Positions 43,069 through 52,387 of a DNA stretch of 64,000 nt are shown in pieces. The position numbers and the translations under genes were made by a program. Source of the DNA: CAIVVT01 sp963823095 (GTDB taxonomy: Bacteria > Acidobacteriota > Terriglobia > Bryobacterales > Bryobacteraceae); NCBI GenBank assembly GCA_963823095.1, contig CAWGKI010000006.1, forward strand, positions 1-64,000, written 5' to 3'. Position 1 is the first letter of the stretch; each line of letters starts with the position of its first letter. Under the pieces are notes generated by a model, which worked only from the letters and a program-made list of their open reading frames with translations, was not told the origin of the DNA and did not search any database.

Positions 43069-45900
43069 TCAGTTGGCGGCGCCGAGCAGTTTCGCCAGCA
43101 CGGATGGATCGAGTGTTGCCGCCGGATTGAAATCGGTCGATGCGGCGTAGTCCAGGAGACTGCGCAGGAGTTGCCGGGCTTCCGGTTTTTCGTTGAGGCG
43201 GGGAAGATCGATGCCGCAGATCAGCAACTTCCCGCTTCCAAACCGGGTCTCAAGGACGAGCCCGAGTTTGTGGTCGCGGAACGGATTGTCGATCACTTGC
43301 ACGATGGGCCGGTAGCCGGCGGGAGTCTCGTCGAGGATCAGTGCGCGGCTGTTCTTCACCAGGTTCCACCATTGCCAGTCCGTGCCGGTACCGGCCGGAA
43401 ACTGACGCAGCGCCGGGTGCGAGGGGTTCAAGAGCAGCCCCATCGTGCCGGGTGAAGCTGGCTTGCCCTGGCCGTCGGTAACGCGCTTGAACATTGGGTA
43501 GCACCAGAAATCGGTCATGAACAGGACGTCGCTCGCATGGGCGGAATCACTCAGTTCAGGAAACAGGACAACGGTCCCGCCGGATTCGAGCTTGCGCCGC
43601 GTCTCCGCGTCGAAGGCGCGGGATACGGTCACGCCGGGCGGCGCCGTAACGTCCAGCGATGGCGGGAACACCCAGACCGGGTAGCGATTGCGGAACTCCG
43701 TTCCAGGCACGGTGAGCGTCAATTCGTAGCGAGCGGGCGCCGCAAGACCGTTGAGAGGAATGGTGACTGCGCCGAGCTGCGCCAGGCTTCCCTGAGCCAC
43801 GCGAATCCCCGGCAGTTTCCCGGAGTGTACGGCGTTCCCGGCAGAGTCGGTAAGAGTCCACGCGACTGACGCATCCGGCAAGCCGGCGGGACCAAAGTGG
43901 GAGAGGAGCGCCATTGCACTAAACGACTCGGTAGTCGTCCAGACGTACTTGTCGAAGCGCAGCAGGGGCACGGTCCGATTGCAGAATTCGCGCCAGCGTT
44001 CCGGCGCGATCAGTCCTTTGGAATCCATGAAGGCATCCAGGATTCCTACCAGGGCAGTACCCTGACCGGGGTAATCCTGGATATCGAGCAACTGGAATCC
44101 GGCGAAGCCCGGCGTGCGCAGCGCCGCCTCGATCTCCTCGCGATAACACAGCACCGCGAGCTCGCCGCTCGCGCGCAGGAAGTCCTTCCACTGGTCCAGC
44201 ATGCCGGCCTTTTCAAGCCGATCGCGCAGCACCAGGAAATTCCGGGGCTCGAGCACACCCTTATACTTGGGGACCTCATTGAAGTTCGGGAAGACTTGAT
44301 ACTGCCCGACCTCGTGTCCGATCAACGGGATCGTGACTCCTTCCATAGCCGGAGCATAGTCGTGCTGCGTGCTGGGAGGGCCGAGTTCGACGTGGCCGAG
44401 CGGCAGGTCGGCGTGCGAATAAGACGCTCGCGTGCGGCCAGCCTCGCCGAGACGCGTGCGCATGGTGACCCAGAAATCATCGCCCTCCTGCTGCTTCGGC
44501 TGATTAAAGAACGCGTTGGTTCCGATCGCGTAGGCGTGACGGCCGTCGTAGGTCCGCAGTTCGTTCACGATGGCGGCCATAGCCGGCCGTTCGCCATCGA
44601 GTTCATTGCCGAGGGTGAACATGCAAAACGAAGGAGAGTTCCCGAAGCTGTCCATGATGGCGCGACCTTCTTCGGTCAGAAAAGGCACGCGATCGGGTAT
44701 GTTGCGATCGGGAATCGAGCCCCACATGGGCAGCTCGGGCGCGAGGTAGAAGCCTTCCCGGTCGGCAGCCTGAAACGCCGCTTGGGGCGGACACCAGCTA
44801 TGGAAGCGGACGTGGTTCAATCCATAGCTCTTCAAAACGCGGAAGTATTTCACCCAGCTTTCCAAGTCCATGGGAGGAAAGCCGGTCAAGGGAAACACAC
44901 CCGAGTCGTGACGCCCGCGCAGCAGAATTCGCTTGCCGTTGACAGACAGCAGCGTGCCCGCTTTCGCGAAATCGCGCATTCCGAATTCTGCGGTCGCACG
45001 GTCCGTGACTTGCCGCGCACCTGTTGCGTGGAGCGTAGCGGTGAGGCGGTAGAGCGCGGGTTCGAATTCGTCCCACGTCAACATGCCGGAACCCATCGGC
45101 AGGTTTATGTCTACCGTCCGTTCGCCGGGGGACACTGTGACTGTTTGATCCGCGGACGCTTCGCTGTGAAGCTTCGCATTGAAGCTCTCCGCACGTAGCG
45201 AAATCGAACCCGCGAAGTTCTTGCTCGTGGCGTTGCGCAGCCGGATCCTCACCTTCGCGACGTGTTGTTTGACATCGGGGGTCACCCGCACGTCCGCTAT
45301 CCATACGGGGCCGGTGGCCATCAGTTCGATCCGCCCCAGGATCCCGTTCCAATTGGTCTGGGTGTCCTCGGAAACCAGGTGGCCTCCGGCGGGCAGTGGT
45401 TGAGCGTTGTCTACGAGTACTGTCAGGCGATGCCGGCCGGGACTCGCCTTGCCGCTCAAGTCATAGACGTGCGCCACGCTGAGGCGGGAGTTTTGAGCGC
45501 CGATCTCGGTCGCGTCGAGCCAGACGCGCGTGACTCTCGTGCGTTCCAGAAAGAGGGATACTCGCTTGGCCTCCCAGTCTTGCGGGAATTCAATTTCCCG
45601 CTGGTACCAAGCCTTGCCGCTGTAAGTCCACTTGCGGCTAAGGCGGTCGGGTTCGGGAGCGTCGTTCTTCCTGCCCTTGTGGTTGGTGTCGGTGGTGCCG
45701 GGTAATTGAACCGTGTCCGCAAGGGACCGGTTGAACCAGCCGTTCGCGAAACCAGCATTCTGCGGGTCCAACTCGAATCTCCATTCGCCGGCGAGTGAAT
45801 GGATGGCACGAGCCTGCGCAGCGGGAGGCTGGCTGTAAGCCACGATGGGGAGAATTGCGGCCAGGAGGGAAAAAGCCAGAAGATGCCAGAGATGTTTCAT
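43069..45900 (-). CDS. Secreted GH2-family glycoside hydrolase
   Basis: Encodes 943 residues from the ATG at 45900, with GGAGG six bases upstream and a signal peptide (MKHLWHLLAFSLLAAILPIV). A jelly-roll sugar-binding domain comes first (SLAGEWRFELDP, GKAWYQREIEFP), then an Ig-like domain (ISLRAESF). The TIM barrel follows, with KRILLRGRHDSGVF, LNHVRFHSWCPP, acid/base Glu in CMFTLGNELDGE and the probable nucleophile in PLIGHEVGQYQ. The last 250 residues add a further beta domain. GH2 includes beta-galactosidases, mannosidases and glucuronidases, and the substrate cannot be fixed here. It is alone on its strand and divergent from the M20 peptidase. Confidence 0.85.
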   Translation of the reverse strand: MKHLWHLLAFSLLAAILPIVAYSQPPAAQARAIHSLAGEWRFELDPQNAGFANGWFNRSLADTVQLPGTTDTNHKGRKNDAPEPDRLSRKWTYSGKAWYQREIEFPQDWEAKRVSLFLERTRVTRVWLDATEIGAQNSRLSVAHVYDLSGKASPGRHRLTVLVDNAQPLPAGGHLVSEDTQTNWNGILGRIELMATGPVWIADVRVTPDVKQHVAKVRIRLRNATSKNFAGSISLRAESFNAKLHSEASADQTVTVSPGERTVDINLPMGSGMLTWDEFEPALYRLTATLHATGARQVTDRATAEFGMRDFAKAGTLLSVNGKRILLRGRHDSGVFPLTGFPPMDLESWVKYFRVLKSYGLNHVRFHSWCPPQAAFQAADREGFYLAPELPMWGSIPDRNIPDRVPFLTEEGRAIMDSFGNSPSFCMFTLGNELDGERPAMAAIVNELRTYDGRHAYAIGTNAFFNQPKQQEGDDFWVTMRTRLGEAGRTRASYSHADLPLGHVELGPPSTQHDYAPAMEGVTIPLIGHEVGQYQVFPNFNEVPKYKGVLEPRNFLVLRDRLEKAGMLDQWKDFLRASGELAVLCYREEIEAALRTPGFAGFQLLDIQDYPGQGTALVGILDAFMDSKGLIAPERWREFCNRTVPLLRFDKYVWTTTESFSAMALLSHFGPAGLPDASVAWTLTDSAGNAVHSGKLPGIRVAQGSLAQLGAVTIPLNGLAAPARYELTLTVPGTEFRNRYPVWVFPPSLDVTAPPGVTVSRAFDAETRRKLESGGTVVLFPELSDSAHASDVLFMTDFWCYPMFKRVTDGQGKPASPGTMGLLLNPSHPALRQFPAGTGTDWQWWNLVKNSRALILDETPAGYRPIVQVIDNPFRDHKLGLVLETRFGSGKLLICGIDLPRLNEKPEARQLLRSLLDYAASTDFNPAATLDPSVLAKLLGAAN

Positions 45901-46091
45901 GTCTAACCTCCGAATTCTATCCGACGCGGCCTCACGGGTGGCCGGCGTTCCGGTGAGACTCCGGGGCATTCCACGCTACCTCTGAGTCATCGACTGGTCG
46001 GTAACGATGAAAACCGGCACTGAACATTAGCCGCGGCAGCCGATCGGAAGCCGTCCGCAAGAGGCGCGAGAGAGCATGCCAAGATATAGAG

Positions 46092-47483
46092 ATGCTCAAG
46101 CTCGCTTGCCTCATTCTGCTGGGATTCTCCGTGATCGGCGCGGCAACGCTTCTGCCTCCCGAGCAAGATCGGAAACTGGCGCGGGAGATCTACAAGGAGA
46201 TGATCGAGAGCAAATCGGGGTTCACCACCGGGGAAACCACCAGCATCGCGAAAGCGATGGCGGAGCGGCTCAAGTCAGCCGGCTTCCCCGATTCCGACAT
46301 CTGGGTGGGCGGTGCCAAAGACACCAAGTTCAACCTGGTGGTGCGCTATCACGGCAGCGGCGCGCGCAAGCCGATTCTGCTGCTCGCTCACATCGACGTC
46401 GTCGAGGCGAAGCGCGAGGACTGGAGCATGGATCCATTCCAGTTCATCGAAAAAGACGGCTACTTCTATGGGCGGGGCACTGCGGACGACAAGGCGCAAG
46501 CCGCGGTCTGGATCGCGAACCTGATCCGCTACAAGCGGGAAGGGTATCAGCCGGATCGCGACTTGATCGTCGCGCTCACGGCGGATGAAGAGGGCGGCGG
46601 CCCCTACAATGGCGTCGACTGGCTGTTGAAGAACAAGAGCGAGCTGATCGAAGCCGAATACGCCTTGAACGAAGGCGGCCGCGGCGAGAGTCTCGATGGC
46701 AAGCGGATCGCCAACGACATCGGGCTGGCGGAGAAGACCTACGCCGACTTTCGTTTTGAAGTGCGCAACAAGGGCGGCCACAGCTCGCGGCCCGTGCCGG
46801 ACAATGCCATCTATCACCTCGCCGGCGCGCTCTACCGGCTGTCGGGCTTCTCGTTTCCAATGCAGTTGAATGAGGTCACGCGCGCGTATTTCGGCCAACT
46901 GGCGAAGATCGAAAAGGGCCCGCTCGCCGCCGATCTGGCGCAAGTGGCCGAGGGCTCGCAGGAAGCGATGAAGCGGATTGCGGCGCAGTCGCCGGGCATG
47001 AATTCGATGCTTCGGACGACCTGCGTTGCCACGCAACTGGAGGGCGGACACGCGCCGAACGCCTTGCCGCAACTGGCCGCCGCCAACGTCAACTGCCGCA
47101 TCTTTCCGGATGACACGCTCGAGTACGTTCTTGCGGCTCTCAAGAAAGTAGTAGCGGACGATCAGGTCGCAGTGACCATCAAGGTGGACGAAGGCAAAGC
47201 GCCACCCTCTCCCATGCGGCCCGACATCATGAAGGCCTTCAGCCAAGTGACCGATTCCATGTGGCCGGGCGTGATCCCACTGCCCAGCATGGCCACCGGG
47301 GCATCGGATGGAAGATACCTGCGCGCGGCGGGCATCCCAACTTACGGCATACAGGGATTCTTCCTCGACCGCAATGACGTTCGCGCCCACGGCCGCGATG
47401 AGCGGATGGGGGTGGAATCGTTCTACGAGGGGCAGACGTTTCTGTACGAGCTAGTGAAAAAGCTGACTGCGCCGGGGCAGTAG
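46092..47483 (+). CDS. M20-family zinc peptidase, secreted
   Basis: Encodes 463 residues with a signal peptide (MLKLACLILLGFSVIGAATL). Zinc ligands and catalytic acids of M20 are in place: LLLAHIDVVEAKREDW (HxD), YGRGTADDKAQAA (bridging Asp), LTADEEGGGP (Glu-Glu) and the C-terminal DVRAHGRDERMG (His). The central lid domain for dimerisation is present (FRFEVRNKGGHSSRPVPDNA). It is predicted to hydrolyse small peptides or acylated amino acids in the periplasm. It is divergent from the GH2 gene, and the 190 bp between them must hold both promoters, though no box is obvious. Confidence 0.9.
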   Translation: MLKLACLILLGFSVIGAATLLPPEQDRKLAREIYKEMIESKSGFTTGETTSIAKAMAERLKSAGFPDSDIWVGGAKDTKFNLVVRYHGSGARKPILLLAHIDVVEAKREDWSMDPFQFIEKDGYFYGRGTADDKAQAAVWIANLIRYKREGYQPDRDLIVALTADEEGGGPYNGVDWLLKNKSELIEAEYALNEGGRGESLDGKRIANDIGLAEKTYADFRFEVRNKGGHSSRPVPDNAIYHLAGALYRLSGFSFPMQLNEVTRAYFGQLAKIEKGPLAADLAQVAEGSQEAMKRIAAQSPGMNSMLRTTCVATQLEGGHAPNALPQLAAANVNCRIFPDDTLEYVLAALKKVVADDQVAVTIKVDEGKAPPSPMRPDIMKAFSQVTDSMWPGVIPLPSMATGASDGRYLRAAGIPTYGIQGFFLDRNDVRAHGRDERMGVESFYEGQTFLYELVKKLTAPGQ

Positions 47484-47600
47484 TCCGGACAAACCGAAGC
47501 GGCTTGTCAACCTCCGGCAAGGACGGACACTACACCGGAGAGGCAGCCGCCGCCTCGGTCAGGGTCCAATCGGGTCACTTGCTCACGCTCGTCGAATCGT

Positions 47601-48377
47601 TCAGCGCCCTGTCCAGCAAGGGGTGCGTTTCTCCAGGAAGGACGAGATGCCTTCCTGCGCGTCGTGCGTGAGCGAGTTCATACTCATCACCTCTTTGGCG
47701 TAGGCGTAGGCTTTCGCCTGATCCAGATCGATCTGCGTATAGTAGGCTTGCTTACCCAGAGCAACCACGAGATCGCTGGCCTCGGCGATGCGGTTCGCCA
47801 AGTTGCGCGTCTCGGCGCGCAACTCGCCCGCCGCAACCACTCGATTCACAAGGCCCCAGTCGGCCGCTCTGTGTGCGTCGATCGGTTCGCCCGTGAACAG
47901 CATCTCGAGCGCACGCTTGCGGCCGACTGCGCGGCTGAGAGCCACCATCGGGGTGGTGCAGAACAGGCCGATCCGGACGCCGGGCGTGGCAAACATGGCT
48001 TCTTCGGCGGCGATGGCCAGATCGCAGGTCGCGACCAACTGGCAGCCGGCGGCCGTGGCGGTGCCTTGCACCTCGGCGATCACGGGCTGCGGAATCGATT
48101 GCAATTTAGCCATCAGCTCCGTGCAAACGTCGAACAGGCGCCGGTATTCGTTGACATCGCGGCCGACCATCTCCGAAAGGTCGTGGCCCGAGGAAAAGAC
48201 ATTGCCAGCCGCCGCCAGGATGACTGCCCTTAGATCTCGCCGGCGAGCTATCGCGTCGAGACAGTCGATCAGCTCCTGCATCAGCCCGAGAGACAGGGCA
48301 TTGCGGCGTTGCGGCCGGTTCAACGTGATCAGAGCGATGTTGCCCTCTGTTGCGAAGCAGATGTTCTCGTAGGCCAT
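47601..48377 (-). CDS. ECHDC3-like enoyl-CoA hydratase/isomerase family protein
   Basis: Encodes 258 residues of the crotonase fold: LITLNRPQRRNALSLGLMQE, FSSGHDLSEM (CoA/oxyanion loop), VQGTATAAGCQLVATCDLAI and ATPGVRIGLFCTTPMVALSR. The pattern matches the ECHDC3 group. The two glutamates of classical enoyl-CoA hydratase are replaced (GCQL for GCEL, TPGVRIG for QPEILLG), so simple hydration activity is doubtful. The isomerase or another acyl-CoA reaction remains possible. It has no fatty-acid operon around it and ends 118 bp from the M20 gene in convergent orientation. Confidence 0.88.
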   Translation of the reverse strand: MAYENICFATEGNIALITLNRPQRRNALSLGLMQELIDCLDAIARRRDLRAVILAAAGNVFSSGHDLSEMVGRDVNEYRRLFDVCTELMAKLQSIPQPVIAEVQGTATAAGCQLVATCDLAIAAEEAMFATPGVRIGLFCTTPMVALSRAVGRKRALEMLFTGEPIDAHRAADWGLVNRVVAAGELRAETRNLANRIAEASDLVVALGKQAYYTQIDLDQAKAYAYAKEVMSMNSLTHDAQEGISSFLEKRTPCWTGR

Positions 48378-48596
48378 GCACCATCATAGACATCTGAACC
48401 GGTTTGGCCTTGCGCTGGTCCATGGACCAGGCTCGACATCGCCTGGAACACTGACGCGGACGACAACCTGGGAGCGCAACCCGGCAGGGTGGCCCGCGCC
48501 AACGAAACCGGAGCAATCCGCGCGAGGCATTTCGCGAGACCTTTCGCGGAGGCACACCTCAATACGGGCGCGGTACTGTATTCCGCGAGAAGCGGC

Positions 48597-50676
48597 TCAG
48601 CGCAGGTGTCTGCCGAGGAAATCCGCAGCCGCCTGGTAGGCCTGCAGCCAGCGCCTGGTGGTCAGGAACCCGTGCACCTCATCGGGGAAGATCAGTTCCT
48701 CGAACTGCACGCCCTGTTTGCGCAGCGCTTCGGCCAGCATCACCGATTCATGGAAAGGCACATTGCGGTCGTCGTCGCCGTGGATCAACAGCACGGGCGA
48801 GCGCCAGGCGCCGACGGAAGCCATCGGCGAGGACTCGTACGCGATGCGGGCTGCATTCACGTCCTTCCGGGGGTCGTAGTCGCTCTCGAAATTGCGGATG
48901 ACGTTGTTCCAATCGTGGACGCCATGAAAGTCGACGCCCGCGGCGAATAGATCCGAGGCGCGCGACAGGCCCAGTGCGGTGAGATAACCACCGTAGGAGC
49001 CGCCCCACAATCCGATGCGTTTGGGGTCGACATCCGGCCGGCTGCGCAGGTACAGACCGGCGCCCAGCACATCGTTGAATTCACTCGCGCCGGAGGGGCC
49101 GTAGTTGCGCGCTTCGCGGAAGTTCAGGCCGTAGCCGATCCCGCTGCGGTAATTCACCGACAACACCACGTACCCCAGGCTCGCCAGGTACTGATTCATG
49201 GCGTAGGCGTTGTGATAGTAGTCCATGTAATGCCAGCCCAGCAGCATCTGACGGCGGCTGCCACCGTGGAAAAAGAGAACGGCGGGATGCTTGTCGCCAG
49301 CCGCCCCGCCGCCCGGCAGGAAAAGCTGGCCGTGGATGCGGAGGCCGTCCGCCGCCGTGAAAACGACCTGCTCGGGGACCACCAACTGGGAGGTTGGGAA
49401 GGCAGCCGGGATGGAATCCGGCGCAAGGTCTTTCACGTTTCCATCGCCGATCTTGACGGCAGCGCGAGCGGGGTTGCGGGCATCGGAATGCAGTATCGCG
49501 ACCGCCTTGCCATCGCTGGTTTCCACAGGCGACCACTCGATTCCATCACCAGGCGTGAGGGGCGCCAGCCCTTCTCCGCGCACGGACACGCGCCACAGAT
49601 GCCGGCGGTCGATGTCGTCCTGGTTGGATGAGAACACGACTGTATTGCCGTCCCCGGACAGCGAGACATGCTCGATCTCGAAATCTCCGCCGCCATTCAG
49701 CGCGGATGGGCGCGCCGCCATGCGTGGAGACCGAGTATAGATGCATCCAGCCCGTGCGTTCCCAGGGAAAGACGATGCGGTCGCCCGCACCCCAAAGCAG
49801 TTGGTTTTCGGCAACCATGCCGTGGAAGGCGCTGCCGGGTCCTTCGGAGGCCAGAAAGAGCTGGCGGCCAGTCCCGGTCTCCGTATCCGCCACGCGGATC
49901 GACCAGGGCTGGGCGGTGAGACGGGGGCCGAAGACGTGGGTGACGGAGGCGGCCAGGCGCAGGAATACAAGCTGCTTTCCGTCCGGGGACCAGACAGGGT
50001 TGGAGTCGCTGTCTACGCTTGGATCGAGGTACAGCAGGGATTTCGTGCTGAAGTTGTAGACCCCGATGAAAGAGTGATCGCCGCGATCGCTGACAAAAGC
50101 CAGGCGGGAGCCGTCCGGCGACCAGCGCAAGGAATCGGCTTGGCCCTTGGCGTGGATCAGTTGCGACGGCTTGGCTTTTTCCTCCAGGCCGACGGTCCAG
50201 ACCTCACCTTTACGAATGAAGGCGAGCCGGTCGCCCTGCGGTGAGACAGCGGGCTGGTTTCCTTCGGCAATCTGGCGGGCCGCGCCGCTCGAGACCGCAA
50301 CGATCCAAATGTTCTGCTCCACCCCTTGCGGCAGGCTGGCCGGATTCGGGTTGTCGCGGAACATGTCGAAATCGCCGCCGAGCACAAACACGATGGAGCG
50401 GCCGTCGGGAGTCCAGGCGGTCTGGGCGATCTCCCGGCCGTCATCGTCGCGATAGTTGGTCAGTTGGCGACCCTTGTAGCCGGGCGCTTCGGCTACCCAG
50501 AGATTTCTCGCCCCGTTTTGATTGAGCACCCAGGCAACCGCTCCGCCTATGGGTGCGGCGGTCAGGTCCGTTGGAAATGGCGCGCTGAGGAGTTGCTCGA
50601 TCGTCAGGCGCTGAGCCGGAGCGGAACAGGCGAAGGCGCAGGCCAAGGATAAAATCAGCGGGATGCGATGTGTCAT
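48597..50676 (-). CDS. Secreted S9-family prolyl oligopeptidase, one frameshift
   Basis: About 690 residues if one frame change at roughly 49710-49730 (in a run of GGC/GCG triplets) is allowed. The first part (50676 down to the shift) has a signal peptide (MTHRIPLILSLACAFACSAP) and WD-like propeller blades (AWTPDGRSIVFVLGGDFDMF, LRWSPDGSRLAFVSDRGDHS, PVWSPDGKQLVFLRLA). The second part continues the propeller (HVSLSGDGNTVVFSSNQDD) and the alpha/beta-hydrolase: nucleophile in IGLWGGSYGGYL, Asp in LIHGDDDRNVP, His in FPDEVHGF. It should cut proline-containing or acylated peptides outside the cytoplasm. The single shift between otherwise intact halves could be an assembly error. As read, the protein lacks its catalytic domain. 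Confidence 0.8.
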
Positions 50677-51006
50677 AGCTGTTTGAGCTGCGGTCGGGAG
50701 GCCCCTTCGAATTTTCGATTGCCAGCCAGTATAAGCCGAATTGCGGCAGGTCGATCCCTTCCGATGGGATCCTGTCAAGCCTCGTTTAAAATGTCCCCTG
50801 CCTTAACTCGTTAGAAATGTCCCTTTGGGCTGGTTCTCTTTTCATTGCCTTGGGGTCTCTCGCCGTGTAGCCCTGCGAGGCCGTAGGCCGAGCGTTTAGG
50901 GCGGAGCGGCGGGGGCAACCTCCCTGTGGGCCGCCGAGTGCTCAGGCGCCATCAGCCTTGGGCATCTCGATCACGTTCGGCGTGGGCCTCCCAGTGAAGG
51001 CCGCAT
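50677..51006. other. Gene-free region with possible insertion-sequence end
   Basis: Contains AAAATGTCCCCTGCC and GAAATGTCCCTTT near 50790-50825, a motif seen at ends of IS21-like elements. On the minus strand it has a short open tail (AAFTGRPTPNVIEMPKADGA, then stop near 50940). A similar tail (INILMPKAEGA, stop) occurs at about 51690-51725 on the other side of the BrnT/BrnA pair. Confidence 0.3.
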
Positions 51007-51372
51007 TCAGGATCGCCGTCGTGGTTCGGCGCGGTGTTCCGCTTCCATCAGGTTGGCGAGGATATCGTTGATGCGCGTCAGGTGGCCTTGGCCTTTGGAT
51101 TTCAGCCAATTGAGAACCTGTGGGTCGAGACGTACGCTCACCGCGACCTTGCGCCTGACGTCACGAAGCCGTACCATGCCTGCCAACTGAGCTTCGGTCA
51201 GGCGGGGGATGTCCGCGAGGTTGATGGTCGAGTCGTCCCCGGCCGCCTGGAGTTTGGAGACCCGGCGGAGAACGCCGCGCTCCTTTTCACTCCATTTTCT
51301 GCTCTTGATATCTTCGGATTTCATGCTTTTCAGCCGCTCGGGCCGAGATGATTCTGATAATCTCTTCGCCAT
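51007..51372 (-). CDS. brnA: BrnA-like antitoxin
   Basis: Encodes 121 residues from the ATG at 51372, chosen for GGAGG six bases upstream. An internal ATG at 51324 is possible. SRKWSEKERGVLRRVSKLQ, DIPRLTEAQLAGMVRLRDV and the ribbon-helix-helix end RRKVAVSVRLDPQVLNWLKS, GHLTRINDILANLMEAEHR are the complete BrnA signature. It binds and neutralises BrnT and represses the operon. It overlaps the end of the toxin gene by 86 bases, longer than usual. Confidence 0.85.
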   Translation of the reverse strand: MAKRLSESSRPERLKSMKSEDIKSRKWSEKERGVLRRVSKLQAAGDDSTINLADIPRLTEAQLAGMVRLRDVRRKVAVSVRLDPQVLNWLKSKGQGHLTRINDILANLMEAEHRAEPRRRS

Positions 51373-51598
51373 TCCGGTCCTCCCTATAACTGTGAACAAC
51401 CAACAGCACGGCGGCGGCCCCAGGCTCAATCTGGACAGCGCCGATCGCGTGCCAGCGCGCTTCTCCCGCATCGTCTATGCGGTCCGGTCCCACCAGGCAG
51501 CGCTCGTCCTCGAAGGCCAGCGCCGCCAATTCGAATGAGACTCCGTCGTGTTTACGTTGATTCCGCCGATTCTTCGCTTCGTCCCATTCGTAGCGCAC
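51287..51598 (-). CDS. brnT: BrnT-like RNase toxin
   Basis: About 103 residues from a GTG at 51598. An open frame extends further upstream without a better start. VRYEWDEAKNRRNQRKHDGV, SFELAALAFEDERCLVG, EARWHAIGAV and EEIIRIISARAAEKHEIRRY match BrnT, a RelE-fold ribonuclease. It is the first gene of the pair, as usual. No ribosome-binding site precedes the GTG. TATACA lies just upstream, so leaderless translation is possible. Confidence 0.82.
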   Translation of the reverse strand: MRYEWDEAKNRRNQRKHDGVSFELAALAFEDERCLVGPDRIDDAGEARWHAIGAVQIEPGAAAVLLVVHSYREDRNGEEIIRIISARAAEKHEIRRYQEQKME

Positions 51599-51756
51599 GG
51601 TGTATATACAGGATGTAACACAGAATGCGTCAGCGCGCAACGGGCGGCGCTTGAGTCGCGCCCTGCTTCGGCCCGATAGGTCGGGCTGCTCCTCAGGCGC
51701 CTTCCGCTTTGGGCATCAGGATGTTGATTGCCTTTGACTCTTCATAGTTTGCTGTT

Positions 51757-51945
51757 TCACTTTTTGGGCTCACTCCACTCCAGGTTCAGACCGCCCTTCC
51801 GCCCCCCCCTCTCCACCAGCAAGCCGTCGTTGTGGCCGATCTCAGTAGCCCTAATCAAAACGTGCTTTGCGAATCCGCGGCGTGGCACCGTCTTCGCTGT
51901 TGGCGATTTCAGCCGCCAGAGGCCCCTTACTTTGCCGGAAATTCC
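51757..51945 (-). pseudogene. C-terminal fragment of an unrecognised protein
   Basis: An open frame of about 60 codons without a start, ending at TGA 51757-51759: GKVRGLWRLKSPTAKTVPRR, GFAKHVLIRATEIGHNDGLL, VERGGRKGGLNLEWSEPKK. It looks like real coding sequence by composition, but I do not recognise the family. A stop lies directly upstream in frame. It is antisense to the RelE/XRE operon. Confidence 0.3.
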
Positions 51946-51982
51946 TCTTTCGCCAGGTCAAGGCCCACACCGCCGCAAAAAA

Positions 51983-52015
51983 ATGCGCTTGACCGCATTA
52001 TGCGTTTTACCGCAT
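51983..52015 (+). promoter_or_regulatory. Operator/promoter of the RelE-XRE operon
   Basis: Two 16-bp direct repeats, ATGCGCTTGACCGCAT (51983-51998) and ATGCGTTTTACCGCAT (52000-52015), each with ATGCG/CGCAT palindromic ends, lie 10-40 bp before the toxin start. TTGACC in the first repeat could be a -35 box. The layout fits an autoregulatory operator bound by the XRE antitoxin. Confidence 0.5.
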
Positions 52016-52024
52016 AGTTGAGGT

Positions 52025-52387
52025 GTGAAATGGGCTATCGAGTTCCACCCGGCATTCAAGGCCGAGTTTGATGGGCTTTCTGTTGCAATCCAGGATACCT
52101 TGCTCTCAATGCTGGTGCCGCTGCGCGAACGCGGCCCAGCTGTGGGACGACCAGACGTAGATACCCTGAATGGTTCGCGCTACGCCAACATGAAGGAGCT
52201 TCGCTTCCGGATTGATGGTGGTGTATGGCGAGTGGCCTTCGCTTTTGATCCGCGGCGCAGCGGTATTCTCCTGGTTGCGGGCGACTAAGCGGGAGTCAGC
52301 GGACCAAAGTTTTATAAACGGCTCATCGCCAAAGCGGATCAGCGATTCAAAGAACATCTCAAGAACCTCAACTTCAAGGAGCAATGA
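52025..52387 (+). pseudogene. RelE/HigB-type toxin truncated by an in-frame stop
   Basis: From a GTG at 52025: MKWAIEFHPAFKAEFDGLSV, NGSRYANMKELRFRIDGGVW and RVAFAFDPRRSGILLVAGD, a Gp49-type RelE-superfamily toxin, then TAA at 52286-52288. The same frame stays open after it and encodes AGVSGPKFYKRLIAKADQRF and KEHLKNLNFKEQ to a TGA at 52385-52387, exactly the expected C-terminus. It overlaps the antitoxin ATG by four bases. A single A-to-T-type change of a Lys codon (GDK to GD-stop) explains it. The short product of 87 residues lacks the last strand and helix and should be inactive. Confidence 0.7.

Noticed and set aside
43897..45198. Open frame of 433 codons antisense to the GH2 gene
   Set aside because: Shadow of a gene with clear domains, signal peptide and ribosome-binding site on the other strand.
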